Assembly: GCA_964293585.1 (NCBI GenBank)
Contig: CAXYYS010000010.1
Span: 1-58,356, forward strand
Reading direction: 5' to 3'
DNA: 58,356 nucleotides
Source: JAKVKY01 sp964293585
GTDB lineage: Bacteria > Bacillota > Negativicutes > Acidaminococcales > Acidaminococcaceae
The notes under the pieces are model-generated. The model did no database searches. It was given only the letters and a program-made list of their open reading frames with translations, and was not told the DNA's origin. The first letter of the stretch is position 1; every line of letters begins with the position of its first letter. Shown one piece after another: positions 26,429-36,297 of this stretch. The translations under genes and the position numbers were made by a program.

Positions 26429-26437
26429 GAAAAAATC

Positions 26438-26512
26438 TGGAGCGGAAAACGAGGCTCGAACTCGCGACCCCAACCTTGGCAAGGTTGTGCTCTACCACTG
26501 AGCTATTTCCGC
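26438..26512 (-). tRNA. tRNA-Gly (anticodon GCC)
   Basis: The minus strand folds as a full cloverleaf: acceptor GCGGAAA/TTTCCGC type pairing, D arm AGCTCAGTGGTAGAGC, anticodon loop CTTGCCAAGG with GCC, and T arm with GTTCGAGCC. The discriminator T is followed by an encoded CCA. It stands alone between tig and the Na/Pi transporter. The 325-base gap between those genes holds this tRNA, its terminator and the tig promoter. Confidence 0.97.
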
Positions 26513-26600
26513 AATCAATGACGTGACTTATTATAAGCAATAGTAGAAAATTTGTCAAGCGATGCCGGCTTTTCCCGGGAAATATTTTACAACGAGGAGC

Positions 26601-28208
26601 TTAGAAAATCCCCAGCACCAGCTGGCTTACATTTTTACTGTGATCGCTGATACGTTTCATATTAATGATTAATTCCATCAACACAAAACCCGCCTGAGGA
26701 GAACAGGTTCCTTCCTGCAAACGCTGGATATGGCTTTTACGCATCTCTTTCTGATAAGCTTTAACCTCACGGCACTTATCCCAGGCTTTCTTGGCCAGTT
26801 CCCTGTCATCTTTTTCCAGAGCCTCCAGACTCATGGTCGCAGCCTCTACGGTTAACACACCTAACTGGTGCAGTTCCGTTTTGGCCTGTTCCGAGAATTC
26901 CACCTGCTCGCCAAAAATACTACGTGCACGTTTAGCCAGGGTCTCGCCATGATCGCCAATACGTTCCAAATCAGAGACAGCGTGAAGCAGTCCCGTGTGC
27001 CGGCTGCTCAGCTCATCAGAAAGACCGGTTTCCGAAATCTTGGTCAGATAAACGGTTATATCTTCTTCCAAATCATCTACTACCGGTTCATGTTCCAAGA
27101 CATATTTAACTTTTTCTTCATCATAATTATTTAAAGATTCCAGGGCAATCTGCACATCTTTTATGGCAATCTGTCCCATCCGTACCACTTCTTTAGTAGC
27201 CAGTCCCAAAGCTACGCCGGGTGTACGCAGCATATTATCATCCAGATAAACCGGCCGGCGGTTAATAATCTCTCCCTTTTCCGGCAGCAGATACTCCACC
27301 AGTTTAATAAAAGGCCCGGCCAGCGGCAAAAAGATTAAGGTATTCAAAACGTTAAAGGCCGAATGGGCGTTGGCAATCTGTCTGGCAATATCCCCTTCCG
27401 GAGAAATATAGCGAACCAGATCCACAAAATAATGTAAGAAGCAGATGAAGAGAATGCAGCCAAAAAAGTTGAACAGCACATGACTCAAGGCAACCCGTTT
27501 GGCCGTAGCATTGGTATGAAACGCTGCCAGAACCGCGGTAATACACGTGCCTATATTGTCACCCAAGAGCACGGGGATGGCGCCTTCCAAAGGAATCAAT
27601 CCCTGTCCCGCCATGGCCATCAGGATACCGATAGTAGCCGCGCTGCTCTGCACACAGATAGTCATCATGGTACCTACAGCCACACCTAGGAGCGGCTGTG
27701 CCGCAAAGCGAGAAATGAAAGTAACAAAGCCGTGATATTCACGTAACGGCATAGCTGCCTGGCTCATCAGGTTCATGCCCAGCATCAGGAGTCCGAAACC
27801 CAATAAGACCTGCCCTACAAAACGAGGCCGGTCCCTTTTTGCTAACAGCTGCATCAAAAAACCTACAAAAATAAGCACCGTCACATAATCTGCCAGGTTA
27901 AACGCAATCAACTGAGCCGTGATGGTAGTGCCGATATTGGCACCCATGACGATGCCAAAAGCTTGTTTCAAAGTCAAAAGCCCTGCGTTCACAAGCCCCA
28001 CCGTCATGACCGTGGTAGCACTGCTGGATTGTAGCAATGCGGTTACTACAGCACCTACAACCACACCCATGGCCAAGACGCCGGTCAGGGCAGCCAGAAA
28101 CTGCTGCAATTTAGCACCGGCGGCTTTCTGCAGGCCGTCGCCCATCAACTGCATCCCGTATAAGAATAGGGCGATACCACCCAGGAAAGTACAAACGAAA
28201 ATCAGCAT
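26601..28208 (-). CDS. Na+/phosphate cotransporter family protein with C-terminal PhoU-like domain
   Basis: 535 aa. Two inverted Na/Pi-cotransporter repeats carry the QSSSATTVMTVGLVNAG and QSSAATIGILMAMAGQG motifs (SLC34/NptA type) within about nine membrane helices. From about residue 340 on, a soluble helical PhoU-like domain follows. Imports phosphate, or possibly another anion, driven by sodium. Own promoter upstream; the stop lies close to the tRNA-Gly promoter region. Monocistronic. Confidence 0.88.
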   Translation of the reverse strand: MLIFVCTFLGGIALFLYGMQLMGDGLQKAAGAKLQQFLAALTGVLAMGVVVGAVVTALLQSSSATTVMTVGLVNAGLLTLKQAFGIVMGANIGTTITAQLIAFNLADYVTVLIFVGFLMQLLAKRDRPRFVGQVLLGFGLLMLGMNLMSQAAMPLREYHGFVTFISRFAAQPLLGVAVGTMMTICVQSSAATIGILMAMAGQGLIPLEGAIPVLLGDNIGTCITAVLAAFHTNATAKRVALSHVLFNFFGCILFICFLHYFVDLVRYISPEGDIARQIANAHSAFNVLNTLIFLPLAGPFIKLVEYLLPEKGEIINRRPVYLDDNMLRTPGVALGLATKEVVRMGQIAIKDVQIALESLNNYDEEKVKYVLEHEPVVDDLEEDITVYLTKISETGLSDELSSRHTGLLHAVSDLERIGDHGETLAKRARSIFGEQVEFSEQAKTELHQLGVLTVEAATMSLEALEKDDRELAKKAWDKCREVKAYQKEMRKSHIQRLQEGTCSPQAGFVLMELIINMKRISDHSKNVSQLVLGIF

Positions 28209-28259
28209 GCGTGCTCCTTCACTAAAACTAAAGCTGTAGTTTAAAAAGCTGTCGCAGAT

Positions 28260-28288
28260 AGTTTAACATAGAATAACGGCCTTGACAA
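28260..28288 (-). promoter_or_regulatory. Promoter of the Na/Pi cotransporter gene
   Basis: Minus-strand TTGTCA, 17 bases, TAAACT, about 50 bases before the start codon. The same TAAACT -10 occurs in the valS and feoA promoters. Confidence 0.6.
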
Positions 28289-28294
28289 CGTAGA

Positions 28295-28354
28295 AGAAAA
28301 TCCTCCGGCAGGAGGATGTCCAAGTAAAGAAGGCGGCCCTTAAGAGCCGCCTTC
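28295..28354 (-). terminator. Tandem terminators after nifJ
   Basis: Two minus-strand hairpins: GAAGGCGGC...GCCGCCTTC (28329-28354) followed by TTTACTT, and ATCCTCC-TGCC-GGAGGAT (28300-28317) followed by TTTC. They separate PFOR from the Na/Pi transporter. Confidence 0.7.
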
Positions 28355-28403
28355 CTTGGAGGTGTAACAACGTAGGGAGTTCAACGCTCCCTGCCATTTT
28401 TAA

Positions 28404-31400
28404 TTATTTCTCTGCCGCCAGTTTCTTGTAGCCTTCCAGACGAGCCTTAGCATCAGCCGCGGTCTTCTTGTAGAGTTCATCGGCAATTTCGGGGAAGCCC
28501 TTCTTCAAAGAACTGTACCGTACTTCACCCATCAGGAATTCCTGGAAATCAGCCGTAGGTTCCTTGGAATCCAGAGTAAACGGATTCTGGCCTTTTTCCT
28601 TCAGTTCCGGATTATAACGGTAGTTAGCCCAATAGCCACACTCAACCGCACGTTTTTCTTCCAGCTGACTGCAACCCATGCCGGCTTTGAGACCATGGTT
28701 AATGCACGGGCAGTAAGCGATGATCAGAGAAGGTCCGTCATAAGCTTCTGCTTCTCTCATGGCTTTCAGCACCTGGTTCTTGTCATAGCCCATAGCTACC
28801 TGTGCTACATAAACATAGCCGTAACTCATAGCCATCATGCCCAAGTCTTTTTTCTTGGTCCGTTTGCCGCTGGCAGCAAATTGTGCTACTGCAGCTGTCG
28901 GCGTAGACTTGGAGGATTGTCCGCCGGTGTTGGAGTAAACTTCGGTATCGAAGACCAGAACATTGACGTTCTTACCGCTGGCCAGCACATGGTCCAGACC
29001 ACCGTAACCGATATCGTAACCCCAGCCATCGCCACCAAAGATCCAGTGGCTGCGCTTGATAAAGTATTGCTCCAGGCTGAGCAGGGTTTCCAGGGTAGCT
29101 TTGCCCTTAGCTTCTTTCTTCAACGCTGCCGCCAGTTTAGCCGCCCGTTCCCGGGTACCTTCGGTCACGTTCATATTCTTGGTCCAGTCTTCCATAGCCG
29201 CTTGCAGTTCAGCACCTACGCCCTCTTTTAGAGCTTCGGCGATTAAATCTTTCACACGGTTACGGGACTGTTCTACGCCCAGGAACATACCCAGACCATA
29301 CTCAGCGTTATCCTCAAACAGGCTGTTCGCCCAAGACGGGCCGTGGCCTTCAGCATTCTTAGTATAAGGCATTGCCGGTGCGGAAGCGCCCCAAATAGAG
29401 GTGCAGCCGGTGGCATTGGCAATCATCATGCGGTCGCCAAAGAGCTGGGTTGCCAGTTTGGCATACGGAGTTTCACCGCAGCCGGCGCAAGCACCGCTAT
29501 ATTCCAGCAAGGGCTGTTCAAACTGTACGCCCTTCACGGAAGTCTTTCCCAGCGGATTCGGTTTCGGCGTTACCTTATGCATAAAGTAATCCCATACAGG
29601 AGCTTTATCCATCTGAGAAGCCAACGGCTTCATGGTCAGAGCCTTAACCGGGCAAATCTGAGCGCAGTTGCCGCAGCCTTCGCAATCCAGCGGACTAACC
29701 ATCATAGCAAATTTGGTGCCCTTGATGCCGATAGCATCCTTGGAACCATAACCATTAGGCAGTTTTGCTGCTTCATCAGCCGTAAGAAGTGCCGGACGGA
29801 TGGAAGCATGAGGGCAGACAAAAGCACACTGGTTGCACTGGATACACTTGGTAACATCCCATTCCGGTACGTTAATCGCAATACCGCGTTTTTCGTAAGC
29901 GGCAGTGCCGGAGGGGAAAGTACCGTCTTCATGGCCCTTAAACGCACTGACCGGCAGTTTATCGCCTTCCAGCCTGTTCATGGGTACCAGTAATTTATCT
30001 ACGTACTCGTTGTCGGTCTTAGCCGGTTCATTCGTACCGGTAGCCGTAGCCCAGGCAGCCGGAACTTTTACTGCTTCAATGGCATTAACGCCGGCATCGA
30101 TGGCAGCATTGTTCATATCCACCACGTTCTGGCCTTTTTTGCCATAACTGGTAACTACCGCATCCTTTAAATATTTTAAGGCATCTGCCAGAGGAATAAT
30201 GTCAGCCAGTTTAAAGAAAGCAGACTGCATGATCATATTGATACGACCGCCCAAACCAATCTTCTGGGCAATTTTGACGGCATCAATAATGTAGAATTTA
30301 ATCTCATTCTTGGCAATATAGCTCTTCAGGCTGCCCGGCAGTTCCTTATCCAGGTCGGCTGCGCTCCAGTTGCAGTTCAAGAGGAAAGTACCGCCCTTCT
30401 TCAGGCCTGCGGTCACATCATATTTATGGACATAAGATTGATTGTGCACGGCAACAAAATCTGCGGCATCAATCAAATACGGCTGCCGGATAGGTTCCTT
30501 GCCAAAACGCAGATGAGAAACAGTGACGCCGCCGCTCTTCTTAGAATCGTAAGAGAAGTAACCCTGGGCATACATGCTGGTATGATCGCCGATAATTTTA
30601 ATAGCGCTCTTGTTTGCACCTACGGTACCATCACTGCCCAGACCCCAGAACTTACAGCCCTTGGTGCCGGAAGGTGTTACGTCCAGCGCCTTGGATGCTT
30701 TAATGGAATGACCGGTAACATCATCGGTAATGCTAATGGTAAAACCATTTTTCGGCTCAGCAGTCTCCAGATTCTCAAACACGGCCAGTAAATCAGCAGG
30801 CAGAGTATCCTTACTGCCCAAGCCATAGCGGCCGCCTACGATAACAGGACGACGGCTATCCGTATAAAAGGCATTACGTACATCCAGATACAAAGGCTCG
30901 CCTAAGCTGCCCGGTTCCTTGGTACGATCCAGCACGGCAATCTTCTTCACGGTCTTAGGCACTGCCGCCAGGAAATGCTGAACGGAGAACGGACGGAACA
31001 AATGTACTACCAGTACGCCGACCTTCTTGCCTTCCTTATTCAGTTTTTCCGCTACAGTAACCGCCGTCTGAGCGGTGCTGCCCATAACTACTACCACTTC
31101 GGTAGCGTCAGGTGCGCCGTAATAATTAAACAGATGGTATTCACGGCCGGTCACCTTACTGATCTGACCCATGTAATCTTCTACGATTGCCGGCAGCGCA
31201 TTGTAATAACTGTTCACTGCTTCGCGGGTCTGGAAATAAATATCCGGGTTCTGAGCCGTACCGCGAATCACAGGCTTATCAGGATTCAAGCCTCTCTGAC
31301 GGAAAGACTTTACCGCATCCCAATCCAACATCTTTGCATAATCGTTGTAATCCATAACTTCAATCTTAGAAATTTCATGACTGGTGCGGAACCCGTCAAA

Positions 31401-31910
31401 GAAATTCACAAACGGCACGCGGCCCTTGATGGCAGACAGATGTGCCACCGCAGCCAGGTCCATAACTTCCTGGACGCCGCTTTCACACAGCATGGCAAAA
31501 CCAGTGGCACGGCAAGCCATCACATCCTGATGGTCACCGAAAATACTCAAAGAACTGGTGGCCAGGGCGCGGGCAGACACATGAAATACACCAGGTAAAA
31601 GTTCGCCGGCAATCTTATACATGTTAGGAATCATGAGGAGCAAGCCCTGAGATGCCGTATAGGTTGAAGTCAGAGCACCGGAGGAGAGAGAGCCATGTAC
31701 CGCACCACTGGCACCAGCTTCCGATTGCATCTCCATCAATTTCACCGTCTGGCCGAACAAGTTTTTCTTACCGTTAGCAGCCCATTCATCTACCGCTTCC
31801 GCCATCGGTGAGGACGGAGTAATAGGATAAATGCAGGCTACGTCCGTAAAAGCGTAAGAGACGTAGGCGGCGGCAGTATTGCCGTCCATGGTTTTCATTT
31901 GCTTGGTCAT
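28404..31910 (-). CDS. nifJ: Pyruvate:ferredoxin (flavodoxin) oxidoreductase
   Basis: 1168 aa, full length for single-chain PFOR. It converts pyruvate, CoA and oxidised ferredoxin to acetyl-CoA, CO2 and reduced ferredoxin. Domains run: pyrimidine-binding domain with YPITPSSPMAE, transketolase-type domains, two ferredoxin clusters (CIQCNQCAFVCP, CEGCGNCAQICP), and the TPP-binding domain with GACAGCGETPY and GDGWGYDIGYGG...SNTGGQSSKSTP. Central to anaerobic energy metabolism and the source of reduced ferredoxin for Fe-S enzymes. Single gene with its own promoter. Confidence 0.97.
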   Translation of the reverse strand: MTKQMKTMDGNTAAAYVSYAFTDVACIYPITPSSPMAEAVDEWAANGKKNLFGQTVKLMEMQSEAGASGAVHGSLSSGALTSTYTASQGLLLMIPNMYKIAGELLPGVFHVSARALATSSLSIFGDHQDVMACRATGFAMLCESGVQEVMDLAAVAHLSAIKGRVPFVNFFDGFRTSHEISKIEVMDYNDYAKMLDWDAVKSFRQRGLNPDKPVIRGTAQNPDIYFQTREAVNSYYNALPAIVEDYMGQISKVTGREYHLFNYYGAPDATEVVVVMGSTAQTAVTVAEKLNKEGKKVGVLVVHLFRPFSVQHFLAAVPKTVKKIAVLDRTKEPGSLGEPLYLDVRNAFYTDSRRPVIVGGRYGLGSKDTLPADLLAVFENLETAEPKNGFTISITDDVTGHSIKASKALDVTPSGTKGCKFWGLGSDGTVGANKSAIKIIGDHTSMYAQGYFSYDSKKSGGVTVSHLRFGKEPIRQPYLIDAADFVAVHNQSYVHKYDVTAGLKKGGTFLLNCNWSAADLDKELPGSLKSYIAKNEIKFYIIDAVKIAQKIGLGGRINMIMQSAFFKLADIIPLADALKYLKDAVVTSYGKKGQNVVDMNNAAIDAGVNAIEAVKVPAAWATATGTNEPAKTDNEYVDKLLVPMNRLEGDKLPVSAFKGHEDGTFPSGTAAYEKRGIAINVPEWDVTKCIQCNQCAFVCPHASIRPALLTADEAAKLPNGYGSKDAIGIKGTKFAMMVSPLDCEGCGNCAQICPVKALTMKPLASQMDKAPVWDYFMHKVTPKPNPLGKTSVKGVQFEQPLLEYSGACAGCGETPYAKLATQLFGDRMMIANATGCTSIWGASAPAMPYTKNAEGHGPSWANSLFEDNAEYGLGMFLGVEQSRNRVKDLIAEALKEGVGAELQAAMEDWTKNMNVTEGTRERAAKLAAALKKEAKGKATLETLLSLEQYFIKRSHWIFGGDGWGYDIGYGGLDHVLASGKNVNVLVFDTEVYSNTGGQSSKSTPTAAVAQFAASGKRTKKKDLGMMAMSYGYVYVAQVAMGYDKNQVLKAMREAEAYDGPSLIIAYCPCINHGLKAGMGCSQLEEKRAVECGYWANYRYNPELKEKGQNPFTLDSKEPTADFQEFLMGEVRYSSLKKGFPEIADELYKKTAADAKARLEGYKKLAAEK

Positions 31911-32002
31911 ACTTACTTCACCCTTCTTTCATTAAAATAAGTTAAGATATATAGATACCTACATATATATTCATGTATGTATGGTAAATACCTATTAAAT
32001 TT

Positions 32003-32031
32003 ATTATATCCCATACTTTTTCTGCCTGCAA
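32003..32031 (-). promoter_or_regulatory. nifJ promoter
   Basis: Minus-strand TTGCAG, 17 bases, perfect TATAAT. The leader of about 90 bases contains AT-rich inverted repeats (ACATACATGAATATATATGT near 31960-31980) that could be a regulator site. Confidence 0.65.
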
Positions 32032-32113
32032 CTATTCTTGTAGCTTTTTGCAAAATCTTTACGTTTACATGTTATAATAAAGACAAGGTTAAGAGGAAAG
32101 GTGAGGGACAGAT

Positions 32114-32614
32114 ATGGATACTTTAAGCAGCCAGGTAACCGCCTTGCTGGCAAAAATTTTTCACGGCGAGCCTCAAGTACAGGAAGAGAACCGGTCTACC
32201 GTAATTATGATTCCCAATCCCAGCGGCGGGTTGCCTCTTTTGGTAACCGTTAACTCCTGGAATGACATCCGGGTACAGCCCGGCAAGACCCCCCGCTATT
32301 ATCCCGCCGATAATCTTACCAGCCTGGAAAAAGATTTGCTGGCTTATGCCGCCGGAGAAAAGGCAGTGGTGGATGCCGTGGACGTAGACGGCCTGGCTAC
32401 TCGGGAAGATCGTTTCATTAACGTGAACCTGCTGGAAAACCTGGATGCCCGAGGCCTGTGGAATTTGGCCGTAAATATCGGTCTAATCGGCAGTACCGAA
32501 CTGGATCATCTTCTACTGACCGGAGGAAAATTCCGGGTACAATTTTGGAATACCAGCCGAAATTTTGTTTTTAAATATAAAGTTGATAAACTAATCAAAG
32601 TGAACGGAGAATAA
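32114..32614 (+). CDS. Hypothetical protein, 166 aa
   Basis: I do not recognise this protein. It has a good ribosome site (AGAGGAAAGGTGAGGG region) and ATG, codon use like its neighbours and its own terminator, so it is very likely real. It is soluble and mildly acidic, has no cysteine, no signal peptide and no membrane segment. The middle reads IMIPNPSGGLPLLVTVNSWNDI, a beta-rich start, and the C-terminal third ends in alternating hydrophobic/basic residues (FVFKYKVDKLIKVNGE). It is divergent from nifJ and convergent with hcp. A TATAAT lies about 35 bases upstream with only a weak -35. No function is claimed. Confidence 0.75.
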   Translation: MDTLSSQVTALLAKIFHGEPQVQEENRSTVIMIPNPSGGLPLLVTVNSWNDIRVQPGKTPRYYPADNLTSLEKDLLAYAAGEKAVVDAVDVDGLATREDRFINVNLLENLDARGLWNLAVNIGLIGSTELDHLLLTGGKFRVQFWNTSRNFVFKYKVDKLIKVNGE

Positions 32615-32661
32615 GTTTAGAAACACCGTTCAGAAATTAAAAATTTTAGCGCAAGTCAAAA

Positions 32662-32688
32662 AGCCGCCGGCAAATTTTGCCAGCGGCT
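32662..32688. terminator. Bidirectional terminator between the 166-aa gene and hcp
   Basis: Stem AGCCGCCGGCAAA/TTTGCCAGCGGCT. The minus-strand exit is TTTTTGACTT, a good tail for hcp; the plus-strand exit is CCTTTATTTC. Confidence 0.8.
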
Positions 32689-32768
32689 CCTTTATTTCAG
32701 AACTATTTTTCTTGATAGAATATGGACTCCGGGAAAATTTTTCTAATCCTGCAAAACCTATGGCGTGT

Positions 32769-34328
32769 TTATTGTCCCAGCAACATTTTTAAATCGGCTT
32801 CCGGAGTAGTAATCGGCGCAATTCCGTAATTATCTACCAAAAACTTTAAAACATTGGGGGAAACAAAGGCCGGTAAAGAGGGACCCAGACGAATATTCTT
32901 GATACCCAGGTGCAACAAGGTCAGAAGGATGCAAACTGCTTTTTGCTCGTACCAGGACAAAACCATGGACAGCGGCAAGTCATTAACACCACACTTAAAA
33001 GCGCCGGCCAAGGCAATAGCCACCTGGATGGCACTATAGGCATCGTTGCACTGACCCATGTCCATCAACCGGGGCAGGCCACCAATAGTCCCCAGATCCA
33101 AATCGTTGAAACGATATTTACCGCAGGCCAGGGTTAAAACCACACTGTCCTTGGGGGTCTGTTTTACGAATTCCGTATAGTAGTTACGTCCCGGTTTAGC
33201 GCCATCGCAACCGGCAACCAGGAAGAAATGCTTGATAGCACCGGCTTTAACTGCCTCAATAACTTTATCTGCTACTCCTAAAACAGTACCGTGGCCAAAC
33301 CCGGTCATTACCGTTTTGCCGCCATTAATTCCGGTACGTTCCTGCGCCTCAGCATACCCGCCCAGCTCCAGCGCCTTAGCAATCACGGGTGCAAAATCTT
33401 TTTGCTCTCCAATATGCACTACCCCGGGGAAAGAAACCACTTCTGTGGTGAATACCCGGTCCAGATAACTTTGACGGGGCAGCATGAGGCAGTTGGTCGT
33501 AAAAAGAATCGGTGCCGGCAAATTATCAAATTCTTTCTGCTGATTCTGCCAGGCAGTACCAAAATTGCCTTTCAAATGTTTATAAGCCTTGAGTTTAGGA
33601 TAAGCATGAGCCGGCAACATCTCCCCGTGGGTATAGATATCGATGCCTTTACCCTCTGTTTGCTGGAGCAGCAGCTCCAGATCCTTTAAGTCATGACCGG
33701 TAACTACGATGAAGGGTCCCTTCTCGACAGTCAATGATACCGTGGTGGGAACCGGATTGCCGTAACTTTCAGTGTTAGCCTTGTCTAAAAGAGCCATGCA
33801 CTTTAAGTTAATCTCACCCACCTTTAGTACCATGGGTAATAATTCCGGCATGGCCAGATCCGCGCCTACCGCGGCCAGACCTTCCGCAAAAAAATTGTTA
33901 ACCTCCTGGTCGGAGTAACCCAACATCTTGGCGTGATAAGCATAGGCAGCCATCCCCCGTAAGCCAAACAAAATCAGAGACTTTAAGGAACGGATATCCT
34001 CATCCTGATGCTGCCACAGCTTTTTCATATCATAAGCAGCTAAAGTTCCCTGAGCAGCAGCTCCGGTCTTGGCAATCTGTTCCGCCAAAGTGGCGTCGTT
34101 AAAGTTAACATTGGTGATAGTAGTAAATAACCCTTCCATCAAAACCGTGGCTACTTTTTCCGGCACATCCTTGCCGGCAAACTGACCTGCTAATGCGATT
34201 AATGTCCCGGTCAACTTGTCCTGCAGTCCGGCAGTGGCAAACTTTTTGCCGCATACGCCGGCCATACCGGTACAACCGGTGCCACACATGGTCTGTTCAC
34301 ATTGATAACAAAACATTTTCTGTTCCAT
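32769..34328 (-). CDS. hcp: Hybrid-cluster protein (hydroxylamine reductase)
   Basis: 519 aa. The N-terminal Fe-S site is MFCYQCEQT...GCTGMAGVCGK, with cysteines at 7, 10, 19 and 26. The spacing C-x2-C-x8-C is as in the short-spaced class of anaerobes. Later cysteines that hold the hybrid cluster are in VAGCDGAKPGRNYY, LACGKYRF and GVNDLPLSMVLSW regions. Hcp acts on NO and hydroxylamine in nitrosative-stress defence. Start at 34328 follows GGGGAGG; 37 upstream residues are rejected. A 9-base perfect palindrome TGTGTCACA lies 37 bases upstream (34365-34373), perhaps part of an HcpR/CRP-type site. Confidence 0.94.
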   Translation of the reverse strand: MEQKMFCYQCEQTMCGTGCTGMAGVCGKKFATAGLQDKLTGTLIALAGQFAGKDVPEKVATVLMEGLFTTITNVNFNDATLAEQIAKTGAAAQGTLAAYDMKKLWQHQDEDIRSLKSLILFGLRGMAAYAYHAKMLGYSDQEVNNFFAEGLAAVGADLAMPELLPMVLKVGEINLKCMALLDKANTESYGNPVPTTVSLTVEKGPFIVVTGHDLKDLELLLQQTEGKGIDIYTHGEMLPAHAYPKLKAYKHLKGNFGTAWQNQQKEFDNLPAPILFTTNCLMLPRQSYLDRVFTTEVVSFPGVVHIGEQKDFAPVIAKALELGGYAEAQERTGINGGKTVMTGFGHGTVLGVADKVIEAVKAGAIKHFFLVAGCDGAKPGRNYYTEFVKQTPKDSVVLTLACGKYRFNDLDLGTIGGLPRLMDMGQCNDAYSAIQVAIALAGAFKCGVNDLPLSMVLSWYEQKAVCILLTLLHLGIKNIRLGPSLPAFVSPNVLKFLVDNYGIAPITTPEADLKMLLGQ

Positions 34329-34443
34329 AGCATAACCTCCCCTAAAACCAATTTCTATCTTATCTGTGTCACATGAAGTCTTCTTGAACAATTTTATTGT
34401 ACGGGAAAGAAATAAAAAAAGCGGTTGTAAAAACAACAACTAT

Positions 34444-34476
34444 AAAAAAATAGTGCCGATAATCTTACCGGCACTA
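34444..34476 (-). terminator. Terminator after adenine deaminase gene
   Basis: Minus-strand TAGTGCCG...CGGCACTA stem followed by TTTTTTTA. Confidence 0.85.
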
Positions 34477-34543
34477 CCTTCCTCAAATTTTTAATTGTAA
34501 AGATACCCGGGCCTGACTATTATTGACAAGTTACGGCCCAAAC

Positions 34544-36280
34544 CTATTCCGTCCACAAAGAACTGATTGCAAAAATATCCACGTCCACCAAACCGCGGTC
34601 TGTAAGTTTAAGATGCGGAATCACAGGCAGCGCCAGGAAAGATAACTGCATAAAAGCATTCAGACTCTCCGGCACGCCTATTTCCCTGGACCAATACTGC
34701 AGCTCTTTTAACTGGGACAGCACTTCATCCGACGGACAGGCGCTCATTAACCCTGCCACCGGCAAAGGTAACAACGCCCGTACTTTACCACCCTCTACTC
34801 CCACCAGGCCACCACCGGCATCCACCAGGGCATTGGCCGCCACCAGCATATCTTCATCATTGGTACCTACGATGATCAGGTTGTGATTATCATGGGCAAC
34901 TGTAGATGCCAGCGCTCCCCGCTGAAGCTTAAAGCCTTGTACAAAACCCAGCCCGATATTGCCCGTAGCATGATGGCGTTCGCACACTGCCAGTTTCAAA
35001 ATATCCCGTGTGGTATCGCTAACAGCGCAGCCATCCTCTATTTTAGGAACTGCCGTCCGCCTTTCTGTCACCAGCTTATCTTCCTGAGAGACAATGACCT
35101 GCATTCTTTTTCCCGTTGCCGGAATTTTAAAAGAGGCTGCCGTTAGCGGCTGTACATGCATGGAATCCGTAGGAATATCTGATACTGGTGCGCTTTCCCA
35201 CAAAAGCTGACGATCCTTGACCAATATCTGGCCATCCTTGCATACCATCTCCGGTTCAAAAGTAGTTAAATCTTTAAAAATATTAATATCAGCTTTATAC
35301 CCGGGAGCCAAGGCCCCTAAGTCATACCGGCGAAAATGTTCCGCAGTATTTAAAGTCGCCATCGTTAGAAGCTGCTCCACCGGATAACCATGAATAACCC
35401 CGGCTTCAACCAGATAATTAATACTACCCTCACTGATTAAATCGTCCAAGTGCCGATCATCCGTGGCCAAACAACACCGCCGGCAGTTTTTATCATTTAC
35501 TAGTGGTAACAGATCCAGCAAATTATGCGCTGACGACCCTTCCCGCAGGAAAATATACATGCCTCGTGCCAGTTTCTCTTGTGCTTCCGCCAGCGTCGTT
35601 GCTTCATGTTCCGAACTGATGCCCGCAGTGAGATATGCGTTAAGAGCTTTGCCGGCAAGTTCCGGAGCATGACCGTCCACCAAAGGTTTCTCCGGCAAAG
35701 ATAATTTCTCCAGTACCTCGGGAACGCCACTGACCACTCCAGGGTAGTTCATCATTTCTCCAATCCCAACCAGGCGCGGATTAGCCAGTAAAGTTTGCAG
35801 GTCAGCTGCCGTTAAACAAGCGCCACTGGTTTCCATATCTGTAGCCGGTACACAACTTGGAGCAAGAAAATATACATCCAGAGGCAGGTCTTCCGTTTCG
35901 TGGAGCATAAACTGCATCCCATCCAAGCCCAACACGTTGGCAATCTCATGAGGATCAGCAAAAATACCTGTGACACCGTTTAATAGTAAAACTTTGGCCA
36001 ATTCCCGGGGTGCCAGCATCGTGCTTTCGATATGCATATGCGCATCCAGGAATCCTGGTGTCAAATAGCTGCCGCTCACATCGTATTCCTGAATACCGCG
36101 ATACCCAGTACCTATACCCACGATGGTTTTACCACTAATCGCTAAGTCTGCCTTTTCCCAAGAGCCGGTAAAGACATTAAAAATCTGCCCGCCTTTAAAC
36201 ACTAAATCCGCAATATGTTTTCCAGCGCCTACCGCAATCTTCTCCGCCAGGGTCACGTCCGGTAAAACTTTGGTCATCAT
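34544..36280 (-). CDS. ade: Adenine deaminase
   Basis: 578 aa amidohydrolase of the AdeC type, converting adenine to hypoxanthine and ammonia. Metal-binding DAHMHIEST is near residue 80, VDGHAPEL and SSEHEATTL supply further ligands, and CCLATDDRHLDDL the last. The C-terminal domain (GLVGVEGGKVRALLPLPVAG) is characteristic of the adenine-deaminase subfamily. AAGGAG precedes the double ATG. It starts 17 bases after the lyase-like lipoprotein gene ends, so both are likely on one transcript. Confidence 0.93.
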   Translation of the reverse strand: MMTKVLPDVTLAEKIAVGAGKHIADLVFKGGQIFNVFTGSWEKADLAISGKTIVGIGTGYRGIQEYDVSGSYLTPGFLDAHMHIESTMLAPRELAKVLLLNGVTGIFADPHEIANVLGLDGMQFMLHETEDLPLDVYFLAPSCVPATDMETSGACLTAADLQTLLANPRLVGIGEMMNYPGVVSGVPEVLEKLSLPEKPLVDGHAPELAGKALNAYLTAGISSEHEATTLAEAQEKLARGMYIFLREGSSAHNLLDLLPLVNDKNCRRCCLATDDRHLDDLISEGSINYLVEAGVIHGYPVEQLLTMATLNTAEHFRRYDLGALAPGYKADINIFKDLTTFEPEMVCKDGQILVKDRQLLWESAPVSDIPTDSMHVQPLTAASFKIPATGKRMQVIVSQEDKLVTERRTAVPKIEDGCAVSDTTRDILKLAVCERHHATGNIGLGFVQGFKLQRGALASTVAHDNHNLIIVGTNDEDMLVAANALVDAGGGLVGVEGGKVRALLPLPVAGLMSACPSDEVLSQLKELQYWSREIGVPESLNAFMQLSFLALPVIPHLKLTDRGLVDVDIFAISSLWTE

Positions 36281-36297
36281 GATAAACTCCTTGTCTT

